This document shows, in pieces, positions 52,419 through 56,151 of a stretch of 56,151 nucleotides of DNA (position 1 is its first letter; each line of letters begins with the position of its first letter). The stretch is from Hyphomicrobium sp. NDB2Meth4 (GTDB lineage Bacteria > Pseudomonadota > Alphaproteobacteria > Rhizobiales > Hyphomicrobiaceae), in NCBI RefSeq assembly GCF_900117445.1, contig NZ_FPEJ01000008.1, forward strand, positions 1 to 56,151, read 5' to 3'. The position numbers were made by a program, and so were the translations under genes. Below the pieces are notes generated by a model. It was not told where the DNA came from. It did no database searches and saw only the letters and a list, made by a program, of their open reading frames with translations.

Positions 52419-53608
52419 AAATGCGGTGGGGGAGTGCATCACGCTTGGTAGGGCGCGCGCTGCCGCTCGCGGCAGTCGCGGGGGCAGTCGTCTTGGCTGC
52501 GGGCTATCTCGCCATTCCGGGCAACGCTGCCGATCCGCCCGCTGTCACACCTGAATCCCTCGGTAACGACCTTTTCTTCGACGTCAACCTGTCGAAGAAC
52601 CGGGCGCAGGCCTGCGCAAGCTGCCATTCGCCCAACCTTGCGTTCACCGACCCGCGCGCGAATGCGAAAGGCGCAGGGGCAGTCTCCGTCGGCGACGACG
52701 GCAAATCGATCGGCGAGCGCAACGCGCCCACCGCGACTTACGCCAGCTTCGCCCCTGAGTTCCACATCAACGCCAAGGGCAAGGCCGTCGGCGGCCTGTT
52801 CCTCGATGGCCGCGCAAAGACCCTGGAGGAGCAAGCCGGCGGCCCGCCGCTCAATCCGGTCGAGATGGGCATGCCCGACAAGGCAAGCGTCGTCGCTCGC
52901 CTCAAGGAGAACCCGTCCTACGTCGCAGCCTTCAACACGCTCTACGGCGCGGGCGTGCTCGATGATGTCGAGAAAGGTTTCGCGGCCATGACCAGCGCCA
53001 TCGCCGCCTTCGAACGCACGCCGCAGTTCGCGCCGTTCGATTCGAAGTACGACCGCTATCTGCGCGGCGAGGAAAAGCTGACCGACCAGGAAGAGCTCGG
53101 CCGCGTGCTCTTCTTCTCGACCCAGTTCACCAACTGCAGCCAGTGCCACAAGCTGAATGTGATGGGCGGGTCGGAGAAAGAGGTCTTCTCCAACTTCGAG
53201 TACCACAACGTCGGAACGCCCGCGAACGCGGCGCTGCACGCCGCCAACGGCAAACCCGCCGATCGCGGCCTCTCCGCCAATCCGGCCATCAAGAGCACCG
53301 CCGAAGAGGGCAAGTTCAAGGTGCCGACGCTTCGCAACGTCGCCGTCACCGGCCCTTACATGCACAATGGCGTGTTCAACGATCTGCGTACCGTCGTGCT
53401 GTTCTACGACAAGTACAACAGCAAGGCCCGCAAGCGGCAGATCAACCCTGAGACCGGCAAGCCCTGGGACCCGCCCGAGGTCCCCCAGAATCTCTCTATG
53501 AAGGAGCTGGAGACCGGCCCCGGCCTTGATGACCGCCGCGTCGATGCCCTCGTCGCCTTCCTCAAGACCCTGACTGACAAGCGCTACGAGCCCCTGATAC
53601 CGCAATGA
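52415..53608 (+). CDS. Di-haem cytochrome c peroxidase (CcpA/MauG-type)
   Basis: A 397-residue periplasmic di-haem protein. A signal/anchor (AAVAGAVVLAAGYLAIPGNA) precedes the first haem motif CASCHSPNLAFTDPRANAK and, later, the second CSQCHKLNVMGG. Conserved segments are APTATYASFAPEFH, FLDGRAKTLEEQAGGPPLNP, FKVPTLRNVAVTGPYMHNGV and DDRRVDALVAFLKTLTD. The family includes H2O2-reducing CcP and MauG-like oxygenases; I cannot tell them apart here. ATG 52415 overlaps the globin stop, so the peroxidase is coupled to it. No methylamine dehydrogenase genes are adjacent. Confidence 0.9.
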   Translation: MKMRWGSASRLVGRALPLAAVAGAVVLAAGYLAIPGNAADPPAVTPESLGNDLFFDVNLSKNRAQACASCHSPNLAFTDPRANAKGAGAVSVGDDGKSIGERNAPTATYASFAPEFHINAKGKAVGGLFLDGRAKTLEEQAGGPPLNPVEMGMPDKASVVARLKENPSYVAAFNTLYGAGVLDDVEKGFAAMTSAIAAFERTPQFAPFDSKYDRYLRGEEKLTDQEELGRVLFFSTQFTNCSQCHKLNVMGGSEKEVFSNFEYHNVGTPANAALHAANGKPADRGLSANPAIKSTAEEGKFKVPTLRNVAVTGPYMHNGVFNDLRTVVLFYDKYNSKARKRQINPETGKPWDPPEVPQNLSMKELETGPGLDDRRVDALVAFLKTLTDKRYEPLIPQ

Positions 53609-53697
53609 GCTGCGCATAGCGCTGGTCGGCGGCGCTGGCGCACCAGCGAATCGCGCTACCCAGGTCCCAGAATGGGCAGCATAGTGTCTCGCAGGGG

Positions 53698-55569
53698 ATG
53701 TCGGGTACCGCAGCGCGCAAGCAAATGACCTCAGCCGGCCAGCTCGATCGCGCGCGCGAGGTCCTGGCCGACGTGTTCGGCTATCGCGATTTCCGCTCGC
53801 ATCAGGCGGGCATCATCTCATCGCTCATCGCCGGCAGCGACGTTCTCGCGCTGATGCCGACCGGCGGCGGCAAGTCGCTCTGCTACCAGATACCCTCTCT
53901 CGTGCGCCCCGGCCTCGGCGTCGTCGTCTCGCCGCTGATCGCCCTCATGCAAGACCAGGTCGAGGCCCTGAGCGCCGCCGGCGTTAAAGCCGCCTTCCTC
54001 AATTCGACGCTCGACTACCGCGCACAAACGGCGCTGGAGAACTGGATCACGTCCGGCGGCCTCGACATCCTCTACGTCTCGCCCGAGCGCCTTCTGCAGG
54101 ACCGAACGCTGGCGCTGCTATCGCGCACCGACATCGCCCTCTTCGCCATCGACGAGGCGCATTGCGTCTCACAATGGGGCCACGACTTCCGCCCGGAGTA
54201 TCGCCAGCTCAAGCTGCTGGCCGAACGCTTCCCCTCCGTGCCGCGCATCGCCCTGACGGCCACCGCCGACGAGCGCACGCGCGAGGAAATCGTCGCCGAG
54301 CTGCGTCTCGAAAAGGCCGAGCGTTTCGTCGCTTCGTTCGACCGCCCCAACATCCGCTACACCATCTCCGATGCTGGCAGCATGGGCGCCCGCGAGCGCC
54401 TCTGGCGCTTCATCGAGGGCGAACACGCCGAGGACGCCGGCATCGTCTATTGCCTGTCGCGCAAGTCGGTGGAGGAGACCGCCACCTGGCTATCGGGCAA
54501 GGGGCGCACTGCGCTGGCCTACCACGCCGGCCTCGACGCCGAGGTGCGGCGCGAGGTGCTCGAGCGCTTCCGCAACGAGGCCGGCATCATCGTCGTCGCC
54601 ACCATCGCCTTTGGCATGGGCATCGATAAGCCCGACGTGCGTTTCGTCGCCCACCTCAATCTGCCGAAGTCTCTGGAGGCCTACTACCAGGAAACCGGTC
54701 GCGCCGGCCGCGATGGCCTGCCTGCGAACGCCTGGCTCGCCTACGGATTGCAGGACATCGTCCAGCAGCGCCAATGGATCGCGCAAAGCGAGGGCTCGGA
54801 AACCCATAAGCAGGTGCAGCGCCAGAAGCTCGCCTCGCTCGTCGGCTTGTGCGAGCTGCCGAGCTGTCGTCGTCAGGCATTGCTCGCCTACTTCGGCGAA
54901 CGGCAGACCGAGCCGTGTGGTAATTGCGACAACTGCCTCAACCCGCCGCGCACGACTGACGGCACCGTGCTCGCGCAAAAGGCGCTGTCTGCCGCCTATC
55001 GCACCGGCCAGCGCTTCGGATCGACTTACCTGATCGACGTGCTGCTCGGCCGCGAGTCAGAGCGCATCGTCCGCGCCAGTCACGATCGTCTCCCTGTCTA
55101 CGGCATCGGCAAGGACACCGACGAGGCGACATGGAAGGCGGTTTTCCGCCAGCTCACCGCCGCCGGTCACCTCACCGGCGACGACGAAGGCCACGGCACG
55201 CTGCAGCTCACCGAAGCGGCACGTCCGATCCTGCGCGGCGAAGAGAAGTTCCTCATCCGCTTCGCGCCCAAGGAAACCCGCGCGCCGAGCCAGAAATCCA
55301 AGCGCCAGAACAAGAGCACGATCGTCGTCGCCGACGCCGACCGGCCGCTCTTCGATGCCCTGCGCACGCTGCGCTCCAAACTCGCCGCGGAAGCAAAGCT
55401 GCCGCCCTACATCATCTGCAATGACGTCACGCTTGCTGAGCTGGCCCTATTCCGCCCGCCCGATGAATCGGCCCTGCACGGCATTACGGGCCTCGGCAAC
55501 AGCAAGATAGCGCGCTACGGCGCGGCCTTCCTGGCCACCATCGCCGCCCACCCCTCCCGCCGCCTCTAA
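53698..55569 (+). CDS. recQ: ATP-dependent DNA helicase RecQ
   Basis: A 623-residue 3'-5' helicase for recombination and fork repair. The helicase core has [17 protein letters not shown] (Walker A), [20 protein letters not shown] (DEAH), DRPNIRYT and the motif [19 protein letters not shown]. The RecQ zinc region follows ([24 protein letters not shown]), then a winged-helix and a C-terminal HRDC domain (about 540-620: [20 protein letters not shown]). Length is typical. ATG 53698 is preceded by CAGGGG. It is monocistronic. Confidence 0.95.
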   Translation: MSGTAARKQMTSAGQLDRAREVLADVFGYRDFRSHQAGIISSLIAGSDVLALMPTGGGKSLCYQIPSLVRPGLGVVVSPLIALMQDQVEALSAAGVKAAFLNSTLDYRAQTALENWITSGGLDILYVSPERLLQDRTLALLSRTDIALFAIDEAHCVSQWGHDFRPEYRQLKLLAERFPSVPRIALTATADERTREEIVAELRLEKAERFVASFDRPNIRYTISDAGSMGARERLWRFIEGEHAEDAGIVYCLSRKSVEETATWLSGKGRTALAYHAGLDAEVRREVLERFRNEAGIIVVATIAFGMGIDKPDVRFVAHLNLPKSLEAYYQETGRAGRDGLPANAWLAYGLQDIVQQRQWIAQSEGSETHKQVQRQKLASLVGLCELPSCRRQALLAYFGERQTEPCGNCDNCLNPPRTTDGTVLAQKALSAAYRTGQRFGSTYLIDVLLGRESERIVRASHDRLPVYGIGKDTDEATWKAVFRQLTAAGHLTGDDEGHGTLQLTEAARPILRGEEKFLIRFAPKETRAPSQKSKRQNKSTIVVADADRPLFDALRTLRSKLAAEAKLPPYIICNDVTLAELALFRPPDESALHGITGLGNSKIARYGAAFLATIAAHPSRRL

Positions 55570-56120
55570 GACAGCCGCTGGTCTGGGCGGTGAGCCGCCC
55601 CCGGCGGCAGCGCGGCTAGTTTCGCGTCTTCCACCGCAGATATCCGCCGAGCGGTCAGCACCGGCGGCGTCATCACTGCGTTCGAATTGGAAAGTTGGCT
55701 GGGGGACTAACATTCGATTCCCCTATTTCCGTGTCTCCAGCGTGTTGAATTATCTCGCTATTTTTCATGGTCTGAAAAATTTGTTGTGCTCGATGTTATG
55801 CCCAATGTTGTGCTCGCCGCCGGCGAGTGGCGTCGATCTTCTTTATCGGCCGATGAGCATCTCAACAAGAGTTCTGAAGACTTTCCGGTACGAGGCGCCG
55901 CGGGCGATTACAAAGCAAGGGTGCAGTGAGGCGCGGCGCTGCTCGCGAGGCCGCGGAGGCGAACGACTAAGAGCGTGCTTCGCCCTGGCAAGATGCACCA
56001 AGTCGCAATGACAGGTTCGTCCCATGTGTGGACATCGGGTAATCGCGGCGGAGCATGATCCTCCATAGTGCCGCGGTCAGAGCGCTATTGCTCGGCTCTT
56101 CGCACATCGGAGGCTGCTCG
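55570..56120. other. Intergenic region and left flank of the IS110-family element
   Basis: No supported gene. Around 55742-55800 base composition becomes AT-rich, with an inverted repeat ATTTTTCA (55760-55767) and TGAAAAAT (55773-55780). The stretch 55784-55816 repeats TGTTGTGCTCG and a related TGTTATGCCC. From about 55900 to 56120 lies the non-coding left end of the IS110-type element, where members of one IS110 subgroup carry their bridge RNA. I could not define the IS boundary. Confidence 0.4.
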
Positions 56121-56151
56121 ATGACCTGCTATGTCGGATTGGACGTGTCAC
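56121..56151 (+). CDS. IS110-family transposase, first ten codons only
   Basis: ATG at 56121 after CGGAGG (56108-56113) reads MTCYVGLDVS and runs off the window. YVGLDVS is the start of the RuvC-like DEDD catalytic domain that opens IS110/IS1111 transposases, with its first catalytic Asp in GLDV. Only ten residues are visible, so the call depends on this motif and the ribosome site. Confidence 0.65.
   Translation, partial: MTCYVGLDVS

Noticed and set aside
49034-53608. Methanobactin-type copper uptake locus (MbnT/MbnP/MbnH)
   Set aside because: A TonB receptor and a di-haem peroxidase are present, but no methanobactin precursor or MbnB/MbnC is seen and the secreted protein does not look like MbnP to me.
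52415-53608. True MauG for methylamine dehydrogenase maturation
   Set aside because: No mauA/mauB or other mau genes are nearby; only the general di-haem peroxidase family is supported.
55742-56011. 89-codon plus-strand frame after recQ
   Set aside because: No ribosome site, mixed composition and repeated nucleotide blocks suggest non-coding flank of a mobile element.

Overview
The window looks like a chromosomal segment of a GC-rich alphaproteobacterium of the order Hyphomicrobiales, most plausibly a Hyphomicrobium-like methylotroph or relative. The basis is the combination of an N-methylglutamate-synthase/GlxBCD-type gene set with a type III glutamine synthetase (or gamma-glutamylmethylamide synthetase), ergothioneine genes, PHA synthase plus a phasin, tandem DUF2852 proteins, extensin-like and DUF-type Rhizobiales families, and a small palindromic element inserted in frame in a gene. 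I found no tRNA, rRNA or CRISPR array. Both edges are marked by mobile DNA: the last bases of an IS21-like element on the left (about 1-127) and the first ten codons of an IS110-family transposase on the right (56121-56151).

Layout. 0.1-5.5 kb: an IS-truncated gene fragment, an EmrAB drug-efflux pair, glutamate decarboxylase and a small secreted protein. 5.6-15.0 kb: housekeeping genes (NUDIX hydrolase, RmuC, PAP2 phosphatase, CreA, a YcgN-like Fe-S/Cys-cluster protein, an Uup-like ABC-F ATPase, a flavoprotein, and a NarL/DegS-type two-component system). 15.3 kb: group II truncated haemoglobin. 15.9-26.0 kb: the most interesting region, a minus-strand array of ten genes (three tiny membrane proteins, an APC-family amine/amino-acid permease, two unknown proteins, GlxB/MgsA, GlxC/MgsB, GlxD/MgsC and GlnT/GmaS). 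It is divergent from the decayed 5' end of a sarcosine-oxidase/N-methylglutamate-dehydrogenase beta-subunit gene, an XRE-cupin regulator and a class I glutamine amidotransferase. The array looks like an amine-uptake and glutamylation module that has lost its oxidative half at this locus.

26-36 kb: an FAD monooxygenase, a zf-CHCC protein, an alpha/beta hydrolase, an extensin-like lipoprotein, small secreted proteins, egtB-egtD (ergothioneine), a TetR regulator, a histone-H1-like protein, two DUF2852 paralogues and a pentapeptide-repeat protein. 36.5-46.4 kb: a 1207-residue 5-oxoprolinase carrying a palindromic-repeat insertion, a TerB-DnaJ protein, a cell-wall amidase, a SpoIIAA-like protein, PHA synthase, and a fusion of protein-isoaspartate methyltransferase with an erythromycin-esterase-like domain.

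46.6-55.6 kb: a tiny Cys/Trp-rich secreted protein, a phasin, a CBS-pair protein, an SH3 protein with a DDRR minisatellite, then a TonB-dependent receptor, a terminator-like hairpin, and a tightly packed trio (secreted protein, group III truncated haemoglobin, di-haem cytochrome c peroxidase), followed by RecQ. The receptor-trio arrangement is the second candidate for an under-described system.

All calls are from reading the sequence and translated proteins. No database search was run, and functional statements beyond the named family are inference.
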